Source: Flavobacteriaceae bacterium (GTDB taxonomy: Bacteria > Bacteroidota > Bacteroidia > Flavobacteriales > Flavobacteriaceae). From it: a DNA stretch of 64,000 nt. Numbering within the stretch: position 1 is the stretch's first letter; each line of letters starts with the position of its first letter. Shown piece after piece: positions 37,481 through 48,960 of this stretch. The stretch is from contig JAESRX010000009.1 in assembly GCA_016764435.1 (NCBI GenBank), positions 1 through 64,000 on the forward strand. The letters run 5' to 3'. Made by a program: the position numbers and the translations under genes. The notes beneath the pieces are model-generated. The model was not told the DNA's origin, did no database searches, and saw only the letters and a list, made by a program, of their open reading frames with translations.

Positions 37481-38152
37481 ATGCGCATAGATATTATTAC
37501 AGTTTCACCAGATTTGATTAAAAGTCCCTTTGAATTTTCAATTATGAAAAGGGCGATTGACAAGCAAATGGCCGAAGTACATTTTCATGACCTTCGAAAA
37601 TTCGCTTTGAATAAATACGGAAAAATAGACGACTACCAATTTGGAGGTGGTGCTGGCATGGTTTTAATGATAGAACCCATAGACGCATGCATCAGCCAAC
37701 TAAAAAAGGAGCGCGACTATGACGAGATCATTTATATGACTCCGGATGCTCCTACCTTAAATCAGCGGACTGCGAATACCTTATCCATGGCCGAAAACAT
37801 CTTGATTTTATGTGGTCATTATAAAGGAGTGGATCACAGAATTCGTGAAATGCACATCACCAAGGAAATATCTATTGGCGATTATGTATTGAGCGGTGGA
37901 GAATTAGGAGCCGTGGTTTTATGTGATGCAATAATCCGATTAATCCCAGGTGTTTTAGGCGATGAAACCTCTGCCTTGACAGATTCATTTCAGGACGATT
38001 TACTCTCACCTCCAGTGTATACCAGACCCGCAGAATACAAAGGAATGAAAGTTCCGGAAGTATTACTTTCAGGAAATTTCCCTAAAATAGACGACTGGCG
38101 TACGGAACAAGCACTTTCAAGAACAGAATCTATCAGGCCCGATTTACTTTAA
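37481..38152 (+). CDS. trmD: tRNA (guanine-37-N1)-methyltransferase
   Basis: A 223-residue SPOUT enzyme. The knot region is recognisable: [13 protein letters not shown] and [15 protein letters not shown], with the N-terminal [19 protein letters not shown]. It forms m1G37 in tRNAs reading CNN codons and prevents +1 frameshifting. It lies upstream of rplS, the classic trmD-rplS order, although rplS has its own consensus promoter here. Confidence 0.97.
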   Translation: MRIDIITVSPDLIKSPFEFSIMKRAIDKQMAEVHFHDLRKFALNKYGKIDDYQFGGGAGMVLMIEPIDACISQLKKERDYDEIIYMTPDAPTLNQRTANTLSMAENILILCGHYKGVDHRIREMHITKEISIGDYVLSGGELGAVVLCDAIIRLIPGVLGDETSALTDSFQDDLLSPPVYTRPAEYKGMKVPEVLLSGNFPKIDDWRTEQALSRTESIRPDLL

Positions 38153-38161
38153 CCAGAACAC

Positions 38162-38191
38162 TTGTTAAATAAAAAAAAAGAAGTACTTTTG
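38162..38191 (+). promoter_or_regulatory. Consensus promoter of rplS
   Basis: TTG (38162-38164), 19 bases, TACTTTTG (38184-38191). It starts 10 bases after the trmD stop and predicts a ~60-base leader before the rplS ATG at 38259. Confidence 0.7.
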
Positions 38192-38258
38192 CGTTTCCAA
38201 AACCAACCTCTGACGAGAATCGTGAATGTTGCTTTTGAAAACTATTATACAAGAAAAC

Positions 38259-38609
38259 ATGGAAGCATTAATTAAATTCGTACAAGACGAGTTTGTTGCT
38301 AAAAACAAATTTGAAGATTTCAAAGCAGGAGATACAATCACTGTATATTACGAAATTAAAGAGGGAGACAAAACAAGAACTCAGTTTTTTAGAGGTGTAG
38401 TAATTCAACGTAGAGGAGCAGGAGCTTCAGAAACGTTTACTATCCGTAAAATGTCAGGTGCATTTGGTGTAGAGCGTATCTTCCCAATTAACTTACCTGC
38501 AATTCAAAAAATTGAAGTAAACAAACACGGTAAAGTACGTAGAGCTCGTATTTTCTATTTTAGAGGACTTACTGGTAAGAAAGCTAGAATTACTGAAAAA
38601 AGACGTTAA
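38259..38609 (+). CDS. rplS: 50S ribosomal protein L19
   Basis: 116 residues, the family's normal length when started at ATG 38259 (MEALIKFVQDEF); an upstream in-frame ATG at 38226 would add 11 residues not seen in L19. The L19 signature FRGVVIQRRGAGASETFTIR and the basic tail are present. It sits at the 30S-50S interface. A strong terminator follows. Confidence 0.97.
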   Translation: MEALIKFVQDEFVAKNKFEDFKAGDTITVYYEIKEGDKTRTQFFRGVVIQRRGAGASETFTIRKMSGAFGVERIFPINLPAIQKIEVNKHGKVRRARIFYFRGLTGKKARITEKRR

Positions 38610-38636
38610 TTTTTGCTTTAGCAAAAAAACGATTCT

Positions 38637-38672
38637 AAAAAAGGCTGTTTGTCAAAAACAGCCTTTTTTTTT
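38637..38672 (+). terminator. Terminator of rplS
   Basis: Stem AAAAAGGCTGTTT / AAACAGCCTTTTT (loop GTCAA) ending in T9. Confidence 0.88.
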
Positions 38673-38688
38673 GTTATATACACAATAA

Positions 38689-41016
<2,328 letters not shown>

Positions 41017-41036
41017 GATTCTTTATAGCATTAAAA

Positions 41037-41081
41037 AAAAAGACATGTACAAAGCGAACGCTTAGACATGTCTTTTTTTTA
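41037..41081 (+). terminator. Terminator of icd
   Basis: Outer stem AGACATGT / ACATGTCT with an inner AAGCG / CGCTT stem, followed by T8. Confidence 0.85.
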
Positions 41082-41090
41082 TGAAGCACA

Positions 41091-41121
41091 AAAAAAGGGA
41101 AGCCTCCGCTCCCTTTTTTTT
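41091..41121. terminator. Second hairpin, probable terminator of mscS
   Basis: AAAAAAGGG with AGC / GCTCCCTTTTTT, loop CTCC and a one-base bulge. A- and T-runs on both sides allow use on either strand; it is 23 bases past the mscS stop. Confidence 0.75.
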
Positions 41122-41143
41122 ACCTCAACATCAAGCTATTGTA

Positions 41144-41968
41144 CTACTTACTCATGGTAACGACTCTTTGAGGAAGAGGCGCCTCATACTGTGCACTTAC
41201 GAGTGCTTCTACTATTTTCTGTCTTGTATCCCAGTACACATCCCAATACCCTTCTACCGAAGCATACGGCAATGCAACTAATTCTATCGCGTTTTCTCCT
41301 AAATTATTCACCGCAACACGTGGTGCCGGATCTTTTAATACATTCACATCATTCTTTAAAACCTCCTCTACAATGGTCATTGCTTTCTGCAAGTCTGATC
41401 CATAGCGAACTGCGAAGGCCATGTCCACCCGTAGGTTTCCAATACTTGTATAATTAATGATTTTATTGGCCATAATAGTCCCGTTTGGAATGATGGCTGT
41501 TTTATTTTGAAAAGTCTCTATAATGGTCACAAACACGGAGATCTCTTTTACAAAACCCAATTCTCCATTAATTTCTATCAAATCCCCTACCTTAAAAGGT
41601 CGGAAAAACAACAACATAATTCCGGCTGCTAAATGCCCTAATGAACCTTGGAATCCCAAGGCGATAGCCGCTCCAACAATCCCTAATAAAGCAATAAAGG
41701 AAGCCACATTTATACCTACGATACCCGCAACCGATATAAACAACACCGCTTTTAAAGAAACACTTATAATCATGGTTAAAAAAGGCTTTAAGGTCGCATC
41801 TAAATGCTTGGATTCAAACAACTTGCTCACACCTTTCATCAACAATCCTACAAGCCAAAGCCCTATAATGAAGGCAACAATAGCCCCCAACACCCGTGGT
41901 GCCCAACTCCCAACCCCTTCCAGGATAGAATTCATAAATGTCGATAACGATTCTGTAATTTCTGTCAT
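41144..41968 (-). CDS. mscS: Small-conductance mechanosensitive channel
   Basis: A 274-residue inner-membrane channel. Three N-terminal helices (to ~105) precede the pore-lining TM3 region with Gly/Ala packing (GIVGAAIALGFQGSLGHLAAG), then the conserved RPFKVGDLIEINGELGFV beta domain and a cytoplasmic alpha-beta domain. It vents solutes under hypo-osmotic shock. Single gene, convergent with icd. Confidence 0.95.
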   Translation of the reverse strand: MTEITESLSTFMNSILEGVGSWAPRVLGAIVAFIIGLWLVGLLMKGVSKLFESKHLDATLKPFLTMIISVSLKAVLFISVAGIVGINVASFIALLGIVGAAIALGFQGSLGHLAAGIMLLFFRPFKVGDLIEINGELGFVKEISVFVTIIETFQNKTAIIPNGTIMANKIINYTSIGNLRVDMAFAVRYGSDLQKAMTIVEEVLKNDVNVLKDPAPRVAVNNLGENAIELVALPYASVEGYWDVYWDTRQKIVEALVSAQYEAPLPQRVVTMSK

Positions 41969-42076
41969 AGCGAATAAATTTTTTAATTGTTCTTTTTAAA
42001 TGTACACTATTTAGACACATTCCTCCTTAAAAGGTCACTAATTCACTACAATTCGCTGTTATCGCTGATTTTTTAG

Positions 42077-42084
42077 TATTTTTG
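42077..42084 (+). promoter_or_regulatory. -7 box of the small membrane protein/ATP-grasp pair
   Basis: TATTTTTG, 17 bases before the ATG at 42102. Confidence 0.45.
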
Positions 42085-42101
42085 ATGACAAACATTCATT
42101 T

Positions 42102-42323
42102 ATGAGTACCAACAAATCATTACTGTACAAAGGAATTAAATACGAAGCCATCGCCTTAGGATTCATCATCACAGCTCCTGTCCTTATCACCATCGGATTC
42201 AAAGCTTTAAAAGACGATAATTACAGCTGGCTTGTCATCGGATGCACCTTTGCTATTCTTGGTATCGGTCTCGGATTCAAAGGACTACAACTCATCGTTA
42301 ATGCGTTCTTTGACGACAAATAA
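42102..42323 (+). CDS. Small two-helix membrane protein (DUF6095-like)
   Basis: A 73-residue protein with two hydrophobic helices (about 17-35 and 43-66) separated by the charged turn KALKDDNYSW. Small flavobacterial proteins of this form are common and uncharacterised. The ATP-grasp gene follows after 6 bases, so the two are co-transcribed. Confidence 0.75.
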   Translation: MSTNKSLLYKGIKYEAIALGFIITAPVLITIGFKALKDDNYSWLVIGCTFAILGIGLGFKGLQLIVNAFFDDK

Positions 42324-42329
42324 AAGACT

Positions 42330-43382
42330 ATGAAAGGAATAAAAAACTATGAATACTGGCCTTCTTACCTGTTTTACATTCCCTTAATCCCCTATGCCAT
42401 TTACTTGGCAATTAAAGCCAGAAGTGGCGGTTTTTTCTACGCGGTGAACCCCGGTATTGAAAACAGTGGCGACGGGACAGAATCCAAATACAAAACACTG
42501 CAATTAATCCCCGAAGCCTTAAAGCCTGTCAGCATATACATTCCTAGAAATAGTGACACCAAAACGGTCTTAAAAGCCCTGAACGACCAAGAGCTAAAAT
42601 ACCCTTTAATCATGAAGCCTGACCTTGGTTTCAGAGGGCTCTTTGTCAGTAAAATCAACAATATTCAAGCCCTTATTGCCTACCTAAAAAAACACAATAG
42701 CCTCCATCTAATCCTACAAGAATACATAGATTACCCCAACGAATGTGGGCTCCTTTTTTATAAAATACCTGGGCAAAAAAAAGGCGTCATTAGCTCCTTA
42801 ACCTTTAAAGAATTTAGTGCTGTCACCGGGAACGGAACCCATAGTATTCAAGAACTTATCCTTCGCAATAAACGGACAAAACGCTATGCCACACTCCTCT
42901 TTAAATTAAATGCCCAGCAACTCACTAGCATCCCTGAAAAAGGTGCAGTAATTCGTTTAAATAACATTGGAAATCACGCAAAAGGAACACGTTTTATAAA
43001 TGCCAACCACCTTATTTCAAAGAAACTCACCAAAAGCTTCCAGCAGATAGCCTCCCAAATAAAAGGCTGGGACTATGGACGTTTAGATATCAAGTATCAA
43101 AACTTTAGCGATTTAGAGCAGGGAAAAAACATTAAAATCCTTGAAATAAACGGCCTGATTTCTGAACCCACACACATGTATGATAGCCGTACAGGAAACT
43201 ACATAAATTGCTTGCGAACGCTGAAAAAACATTGGAAAATCATTTTTACCATTGCAAAGGCACACAAAAGGCATCAAACATCTCATTTTAAAAGTTTCCG
43301 TTCCTTTATAAAAACCCTAATAAAATTGAAGCATTATTCAACATCTATCAGGAAAATCACTAAAAAACACGATATTGAGTAA
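42330..43382 (+). CDS. ATP-grasp family protein of unknown substrate
   Basis: A 350-residue protein with an N-terminal membrane-associated segment (WPSYLFYIPLIPYAIYLAI). The ATP-grasp fold is indicated by the lysine strand YPLIMKPDLGFRGLFV, the hinge LILQEYIDYPNECGLL, the DYGRLDIKYQ strand and the metal-binding ILEINGLISEPTHMYD. ATP-grasp enzymes ligate an acid to an amine or hydroxyl. The substrate, here probably membrane-associated, is unknown. The C-terminal 60 residues are Lys/His-rich. Confidence 0.78.
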   Translation: MKGIKNYEYWPSYLFYIPLIPYAIYLAIKARSGGFFYAVNPGIENSGDGTESKYKTLQLIPEALKPVSIYIPRNSDTKTVLKALNDQELKYPLIMKPDLGFRGLFVSKINNIQALIAYLKKHNSLHLILQEYIDYPNECGLLFYKIPGQKKGVISSLTFKEFSAVTGNGTHSIQELILRNKRTKRYATLLFKLNAQQLTSIPEKGAVIRLNNIGNHAKGTRFINANHLISKKLTKSFQQIASQIKGWDYGRLDIKYQNFSDLEQGKNIKILEINGLISEPTHMYDSRTGNYINCLRTLKKHWKIIFTIAKAHKRHQTSHFKSFRSFIKTLIKLKHYSTSIRKITKKHDIE

Positions 43383-43419
43383 TTGTGGTTCCCCACATCA
43401 AAATATAATTAAAAAAGCG

Positions 43420-43427
43420 TAATTTTG
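43420..43427 (+). promoter_or_regulatory. Distal -7 box upstream of the fibre array
   Basis: TAATTTTG, a TAnnTTTG match about 150 bases before the first array gene. Confidence 0.45.
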
Positions 43428-43540
43428 CCGAAAACAACTGAATACAGGCAGTTTAATTCTAAAACACCACCATTCATATCCAAGATTAAGCATTCTGTTA
43501 AAATCCGTTGAATTTAGAGTCAAACATGCTCACAAATGCA

Positions 43541-43548
43541 TAGATTTG
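43541..43548 (+). promoter_or_regulatory. Proximal -7 box of the fibre array
   Basis: TAGATTTG, 29 bases before the ATG at 43578. Confidence 0.5.
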
Positions 43549-43577
43549 CCTCTCTATAATTGTTACCCAAATAGTTA

Positions 43578-44450
43578 ATGAAAAAAATTTTAATTATTCT
43601 CACTTTATTTTGCACCTTGAATATGCTAGGTCAAATTAAAATAGGAGACAACCCTCAGACAATACACCCCAATTCTATCCTAGAGCTGGAGAGTACTGAC
43701 CGTGCTTTTGTTTTGACAAGAGTTACGACCGCACAAATGAACGACATCCTTCCTTCTAGAGGGGCCATGGTTTATAATATTGACCAGAAATGTGTTTTTC
43801 AATTTGACGGAGTCCTTTGGAGGTCCTTATGTACCGAAAATACCGATGACCAAGAAATAGACTTCACTTTTGATGCCACCACGAACGAGCTTACGATAAC
43901 CTTAGAAGATGGAGGTACCAAAACAGTGAGTATTGACAAGCTAGAAATTAAAGCTGGAAATGATGGAGACATCCTAACCACCGTAGGAACCAATGTAGAA
44001 TGGACCAAACATATAGGTGCCGTTGCGGAGAGCTATTTAACCAGCAATCCTCAAGTCATAGGAAACACCTTTACCAATGTTGTTTTCGGGAACACAGGCG
44101 TCGTAGATGGGAGCAACTTTACCACCACTAATAATTCCATTATTATTAAAACACCCGGTGTGTATAAAATTACCTACCGCGTGAGTTTGGAATTTAAAAG
44201 CGGAAACAACCGCTCTGAATCAGAATTTCAACTGGTACAAAATAACACCGTCATCCCAGGCTCTACCGCTTTCGGAAAGCATAGAAACTCTAGGAATAAT
44301 AAAGACACGGCCACGGCCACACGAATTATAGAAGTATTTGGAACTGCTCCACTAAGTGTAGCCATTGCCGTACAAGCAAAACACGTCTCCGGAGCTGCGA
44401 CCTTACAAACCGTCGTAAACGCCACGACATTTTTAATAGAAAAACAATAA
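43578..44450 (+). CDS. Secreted tail-fibre-like protein 1, TNF/C1q-like head
   Basis: A 290-residue exported protein (signal KKILIILTLFCTLNMLGQ). Residues 20-88 follow the Bacteroidota fibre pattern 'IKIGDNPQTIHPNSILELES ... RVTTAQM ... GAMVYNIDQKCVFQFDGVLW'. A tail-fibre strand-repeat (TFDATTNELTITLEDGGT) and GDILTTVGTNVEW come next. The C-terminal ~130 residues form a jelly-roll-like head (GVYKITYRVSLEF ... FLIEKQ) similar to that of the next gene. It lacks the EGD/YIGL module of the other array members. No type IX sorting domain is seen. First gene of the array; probable surface adhesin, function unproven. Confidence 0.72.
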   Translation: MKKILIILTLFCTLNMLGQIKIGDNPQTIHPNSILELESTDRAFVLTRVTTAQMNDILPSRGAMVYNIDQKCVFQFDGVLWRSLCTENTDDQEIDFTFDATTNELTITLEDGGTKTVSIDKLEIKAGNDGDILTTVGTNVEWTKHIGAVAESYLTSNPQVIGNTFTNVVFGNTGVVDGSNFTTTNNSIIIKTPGVYKITYRVSLEFKSGNNRSESEFQLVQNNTVIPGSTAFGKHRNSRNNKDTATATRIIEVFGTAPLSVAIAVQAKHVSGAATLQTVVNATTFLIEKQ

Positions 44451-44498
44451 ACCTTTATATAAAATAAATAATTTACAATCCCAAAACAATTTTAAATC

Positions 44499-46544
44499 AT
44501 GAAAAAAATATTACTTTTATTAGTCCTAGTCCTTGCAGTGCAAGTGTCTTATGGGCAGGAAGAAACTTCACATCAGAAGTATACACAATCGGATATTACA
44601 GATTTCCAAACTAAATTTACTGCTGCAGAAGGAGATTTATACCAATTAGATACTGACAATAAAGTTTGGTATATTGGATTAAGTAACGGTTCTGTACGTT
44701 TATTAAGTAATGATATTACTGGTCCAGTAAAAGGAGTATATACATATACAAACTCTGATGGTAGCACTGGAACTATTGACACAAATGGTTTAACAATTAC
44801 CAATGTAATCGCTGGAAATAAAATTGCTACTATCACACAACCTGATGGTACAACTACGGTAGACATAGATGAAACAATAACAACTATTACAGATCTAGTC
44901 CTTCCGGCTGATGGAAATTTAATAGCTACCTATACTAATGAAAAAGGAGATGATTTTGTTATTACTGAGACACTAACATCTTTTACAGAAACACTAGTAG
45001 GTACTTATATATTTACTGATGAAAAAGGAGGTACCACAACAGTGAACAAAGCAGACATAACCGAAGGAATTTTTACTTTCACAAACAATGACGGTTCAGA
45101 TGTTATAATTAACACAAATGGGCTTACTTTAACTGCTCCAATCACAGGACACTTAATTACAAAAGTAACACAACCAAACGGGGTTGTTACGAATATTAAT
45201 GAAACAATTACTTCAATCTCTGACGAAGATGACGGAAAAATAACGTTTAATGATGAAAAAGGTACAACATCAACTGTAGTAAAAGCGAAAATAGTAGCTG
45301 GAGTAGCTGCTAGTGGAAAATACTTATACACAAATGGACTTGCAACGGACAACTTAACCATAGAAACTGCAGCAAGTACGAATCCATTTAAAGATGCTGC
45401 TGCTACAGATGCAATGACTTCCTTAAATGTACAAGATGCAATTATAGAGTTAAAGGATGCTCTAGCTGACAACACTGTAAACGTTGATGAACTTTCAATA
45501 GTAGGAGATGGAAATACAACACCTCTTTCTGTTCAACTTTCTGGTAGTACTCTTGCACTAGTTGCTGACGGTATTAAAGTAGCAGACTTAGGAATTACAA
45601 ATGCTCAATTAGCTTTAAAAGCAGTAACTTTATCTAAAATTGCTGATGGTTCAATTGATGAACAAATTATGCAATGGAACAATACATCAGGAAAATGGGA
45701 ATTAGTTACATCAGAAGCAATACCAAGTGGTACTGCCGATGCACAATACCTATATTGGAATAATACAACTAAAGAATGGTTTGCAAAAGATCCTACAGGA
45801 AATGCTTTAAAAGCTCAAACAGACGGTACTTTAGATGTTTTAGTTGATGATTCTACTATTGAGATTAACGCAACAACAAATAAATTAGTTGTAAAAGATA
45901 ATGGAATTACAACTGCTAAAATATTAGAAGGAGCAACAAACACCGTATTAAGAACAAGTAGTACTGATGTAACTGAATGGGCATTAATTGAAACCCAAAA
46001 TATTAAAGACAGAACAGTTGCACCTATCGATTTAAAAGACGGTACAGCTGCTGACCAAATATTAAAGTGGGATGGTACTAACTGGATATTAGCAACTGCT
46101 AACACAGGGGCATTTGGAGAATTTATGGACATCACAGGAACGCAAACTATTGGAATAATAGACGCGAAAACTCCTATTGAATTTGGAACTACCAATACAA
46201 TAACAAATGCAACTTATTATAGCGCTACAACAAACACAACTTTTAAAGTGCTAGTTGCTGGTACTTACAAAGTTTCTTACCGTGTAAGTTTAGAAATGAG
46301 TGGAAATACGAGAACAGGAGTTAATTTCAATTTATATAATTCAACAACATCAACTGACATTCCTGGAACATTTAGTTCTTTAGTTTTAAGAAACAAGCAC
46401 TTTATGTACAACACAGCTACAGTTGTTAAAATTGTAGAATTTGAAAAAGATAATGAATTTCAAGTTATCTCGACAAGATACAAAGGTAAAGCAGCAGCTA
46501 CCACTGCTAAAAACGGTTCTTCTATTACAATAGAAAAACTATAA
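44499..46544 (+). CDS. Secreted tail-fibre-like protein 2, with internal duplication
   Basis: A 681-residue exported protein (signal KKILLLLVLVLAVQVSYGQ). Residues ~43-70 hold the EGD module (AAEGDLY ... WYIGLSNGS). A ~54-residue unit occurs twice (about 78-132 'TNSDGSTGTIDTNGLTIT' and 189-243 'TNNDGSDVIINTNGLTLT'), each ending in a 'TQPxG ... ETIT' strand. Fibre motifs follow (LYWNNTTKEWF; ADQILKWDGTNWILATAN). The head (GTYKVSYRVSLEM) is homologous to that of the previous gene. Its codon use is richer in GAA/ACA than that of its neighbours. Adhesin-like; function unproven. Confidence 0.72.
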   Translation: MKKILLLLVLVLAVQVSYGQEETSHQKYTQSDITDFQTKFTAAEGDLYQLDTDNKVWYIGLSNGSVRLLSNDITGPVKGVYTYTNSDGSTGTIDTNGLTITNVIAGNKIATITQPDGTTTVDIDETITTITDLVLPADGNLIATYTNEKGDDFVITETLTSFTETLVGTYIFTDEKGGTTTVNKADITEGIFTFTNNDGSDVIINTNGLTLTAPITGHLITKVTQPNGVVTNINETITSISDEDDGKITFNDEKGTTSTVVKAKIVAGVAASGKYLYTNGLATDNLTIETAASTNPFKDAAATDAMTSLNVQDAIIELKDALADNTVNVDELSIVGDGNTTPLSVQLSGSTLALVADGIKVADLGITNAQLALKAVTLSKIADGSIDEQIMQWNNTSGKWELVTSEAIPSGTADAQYLYWNNTTKEWFAKDPTGNALKAQTDGTLDVLVDDSTIEINATTNKLVVKDNGITTAKILEGATNTVLRTSSTDVTEWALIETQNIKDRTVAPIDLKDGTAADQILKWDGTNWILATANTGAFGEFMDITGTQTIGIIDAKTPIEFGTTNTITNATYYSATTNTTFKVLVAGTYKVSYRVSLEMSGNTRTGVNFNLYNSTTSTDIPGTFSSLVLRNKHFMYNTATVVKIVEFEKDNEFQVISTRYKGKAAATTAKNGSSITIEKL

Positions 46545-46559
46545 CACCCTATTAAACTT

Positions 46560-46590
46560 AAAAGTTGCTCCTACCCTGGAGCAGCTTTTA
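46560..46590 (+). terminator. Hairpin ending the first array segment
   Basis: A 12-bp stem AAAAGTTGCTCC / GGAGCAGCTTTT (loop TACCCT, one T-G pair) 16 bases past the stop, with a short T tract. Confidence 0.65.
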
Positions 46591-46714
46591 ATAAAAGACT
46601 ACGCCTACCAAATCATTAGAAACCCCCATTTTTAATGTATGTTTTTAAAACTGCCCTCCCTAATTCGCAGTATTTAAAACTTCAAGTGACCGTTTATTTT
46701 TAATAAGTATAGCC

Positions 46715-47809
46715 ATGAAAACAACGTTATCCCTATTCGTTTTTTTTCTTGCATTTAATGTTCTATTAAATGCACAAACCACCATACTAGATGCGGACAC
46801 CCACCCTACTACGGGCACAAAGGACGCTTCGGAAGGAGATCATTATATTGGAGATCCTAGTGGCACTATATTTATCGGCCTTTCTACAGGCCTCTACCAA
46901 CCTATTTACAAAACACTCGGCGAGTTTTTAGCCATTGGCAACAGCGCCGGAAATCAAACAATTTCAAATTTAGCGGATCCTGTGAATCCACAGGATGCTG
47001 CTACTAAAAATTATGTAGATTCTAAGTCTACAGGTATTTACAAAGGAGATGGAGCTTTAACAAATGATAGAATACTAAAAGGAGGAGGAGTAAATTTAAC
47101 CTATAATAATCTTAGTATACAAAGCGTATCTGCAAATCAACTTAATATTACTTCAACTGAAAACAATATTTTAAGCGCTTCTAATTCTATAAATCTAAAT
47201 AGCAATACGAATATTATTGGCAATTTACATGTCAGCGGTATTTATTATGATACTAGCTTCGACCCCGGTATCAACGAACAACTTTTAAGCGCCACTGGAA
47301 CAGGAACCAATTGGATTCCCGGAACTATTCCTGCTGCTACTCCGATAATGCATTACACCAATAAAAGTTCTTTTAGTAACACGTGGGCGGATACAGGAGT
47401 AGAAGATATAACCAGTATAGAAATAACAACTACTGAAACTAGTATTTTTGACATCAACTATAACTTTAATTTTTTCCGATTGATTGGGAAAGAAGTGGAC
47501 AATAGAGCCGTTTATGTAAATATCACAGGAAGTGCAATAATAAATGCTCAAATGATATCAACTACGAATATATATATGCTACAGAATGCTTCATCTAGTA
47601 CAGTACTCTCTCCTACATTAAACTGTGATAAAATGTTCGAACTACCTGCCGGCACTTATACATTTACTCTTAAAACAGAAAGCGACATTGTTTATCCCTC
47701 CAGTCAAGACACTAGCGGAATAGACATTACAAGTATTAATGAATCTGGTACAAATGATGACTATACAGGCTGGTCTTTTGAAATTTGTGTTACTCCTGTC
47801 TCCATTTAA
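46715..47809 (+). CDS. Secreted tail-fibre-like protein 3, 'TGWSF' head
   Basis: A 364-residue exported protein with a signal ending LLNAQ. The EGD module is at ~38-65 (ASEGDHYIGDPSG, then IFIGLSTGLYQP). The classical phage-fibre repeat DPVNPQDAATKNYVDSK is at ~88-104, followed by IYKGDGALTNDRILKGGG and a linker QLLSATGTGTNWIPG. The C-terminal beta domain ends in TGWSFEICVTPVSI. It is the first of three genes separated by 9 and 2 bases, so they form one operon. Confidence 0.72.
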   Translation: MKTTLSLFVFFLAFNVLLNAQTTILDADTHPTTGTKDASEGDHYIGDPSGTIFIGLSTGLYQPIYKTLGEFLAIGNSAGNQTISNLADPVNPQDAATKNYVDSKSTGIYKGDGALTNDRILKGGGVNLTYNNLSIQSVSANQLNITSTENNILSASNSINLNSNTNIIGNLHVSGIYYDTSFDPGINEQLLSATGTGTNWIPGTIPAATPIMHYTNKSSFSNTWADTGVEDITSIEITTTETSIFDINYNFNFFRLIGKEVDNRAVYVNITGSAIINAQMISTTNIYMLQNASSSTVLSPTLNCDKMFELPAGTYTFTLKTESDIVYPSSQDTSGIDITSINESGTNDDYTGWSFEICVTPVSI

Positions 47810-47818
47810 AACACTGTT

Positions 47819-48958
47819 ATGAAACCCATATTCACTTTCGCTATTTTTATGATACTTACTACTAGTATCAGTTGGGGGCAGACTCCCATTACAATCGTAG
47901 ATAATTCTACTATAGTCACAAATACTACTGCAGCTGAAGGAGATTATTATATAGGAGAAGCTCCCGTTTATCAGATTTATATAGGGTTAGCCAATGGAGA
48001 ATACCAGCCTGTATACGATAAAAATCTCGCTCAGATTTTAACGATCAATAATAGTGCAAACAATTTAACTATAATAAATATTTCAGATCCTGGAACTGAA
48101 CTAATTGACGACCAAGATGCTGCTACTAAAAATTACGTAGACAATAATTTAGCGGGAACTATTTACTCAAACGATGGCACCTTAGCAGCTGTTCGTAATG
48201 TAGAAGGAGCTGCTTATGATTTAGCAGAAAAAAATATCGCAACCTATTCTATTAAAGCAACGAATACTTCCTTAAACAGTAGTGAAAAAATTAACATATC
48301 CGCTGCCACAGCTATAAATTTTAATACCACTGACATTCATAATGCCATCTCGGTAAGGGGTAATTTTATTGATAGCAGTGGGGCCATAGGTATCGCAGGA
48401 CAAGTCTTACGTTCCGACGGGACTAATACGGAGTGGGTCACTTCCAGTGCTACTCCGAAAACCATTATTTTATACAGTAAAAAAAGCACGATTGCTGTTA
48501 TTGAAACAAATCAAGACTATGAAGAATGGGCTGGAACATCACAAAATGGTCGTACCATAGTGAGTACCATAGATTTTACCATTACAGAAGAAAGTATTGT
48601 TAACATTAATTATAATTTTAGATATTTCAAGATTTCACATCAAGCGGCAGGAATGCGAAGAGCTTATTTAACAATTAGCGACCTAACAGATCCATTATTT
48701 CCGGTCATTATAGAAGACTATATATTACCCACAGTAACTTCTCCCATATATTTACCTTCTGGAAAAACGAATTTTTGGATAAAAGGAACTAATAAAGCAA
48801 ATAAAAATTATATCTATAACAACACTGGGAATTACAGGGTAGAACTTAGAATTTCTGGCGATTTCAAAATAGGCACAGGACTGAACATTCCTGGCCCCAA
48901 TAAATATAATTTCACAGGCTATACCTTTGATGTTTGTGTAACTCCAAAAAGTTTTTAA
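47819..48958 (+). CDS. Secreted tail-fibre-like protein 4, 'TGWSF' head
   Basis: A 379-residue paralogue of the preceding gene. Signal peptide ending SISWGQ; EGD module AAEGDYYIG ... IYIGLANGEYQP; fibre motif QDAATKNYVDNN; IYSNDGTLAAVRNVEG; linker GQVLRSDGTNTEWV; C-terminal NFTGYTFDVCVTPKSF. Nine bases downstream of the previous stop. Identity to the neighbour is confined to these motifs; the strands between have diverged. No sorting domain is evident. Confidence 0.72.
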   Translation: MKPIFTFAIFMILTTSISWGQTPITIVDNSTIVTNTTAAEGDYYIGEAPVYQIYIGLANGEYQPVYDKNLAQILTINNSANNLTIINISDPGTELIDDQDAATKNYVDNNLAGTIYSNDGTLAAVRNVEGAAYDLAEKNIATYSIKATNTSLNSSEKINISAATAINFNTTDIHNAISVRGNFIDSSGAIGIAGQVLRSDGTNTEWVTSSATPKTIILYSKKSTIAVIETNQDYEEWAGTSQNGRTIVSTIDFTITEESIVNINYNFRYFKISHQAAGMRRAYLTISDLTDPLFPVIIEDYILPTVTSPIYLPSGKTNFWIKGTNKANKNYIYNNTGNYRVELRISGDFKIGTGLNIPGPNKYNFTGYTFDVCVTPKSF

Positions 48959-48960
48959 GC

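Noticed and set aside
38611-38628. Small hairpin TTTTTGC / GCAAAAA after rplS
   Set aside because: No T tract follows; the adjacent 38637-38672 hairpin is the convincing terminator.
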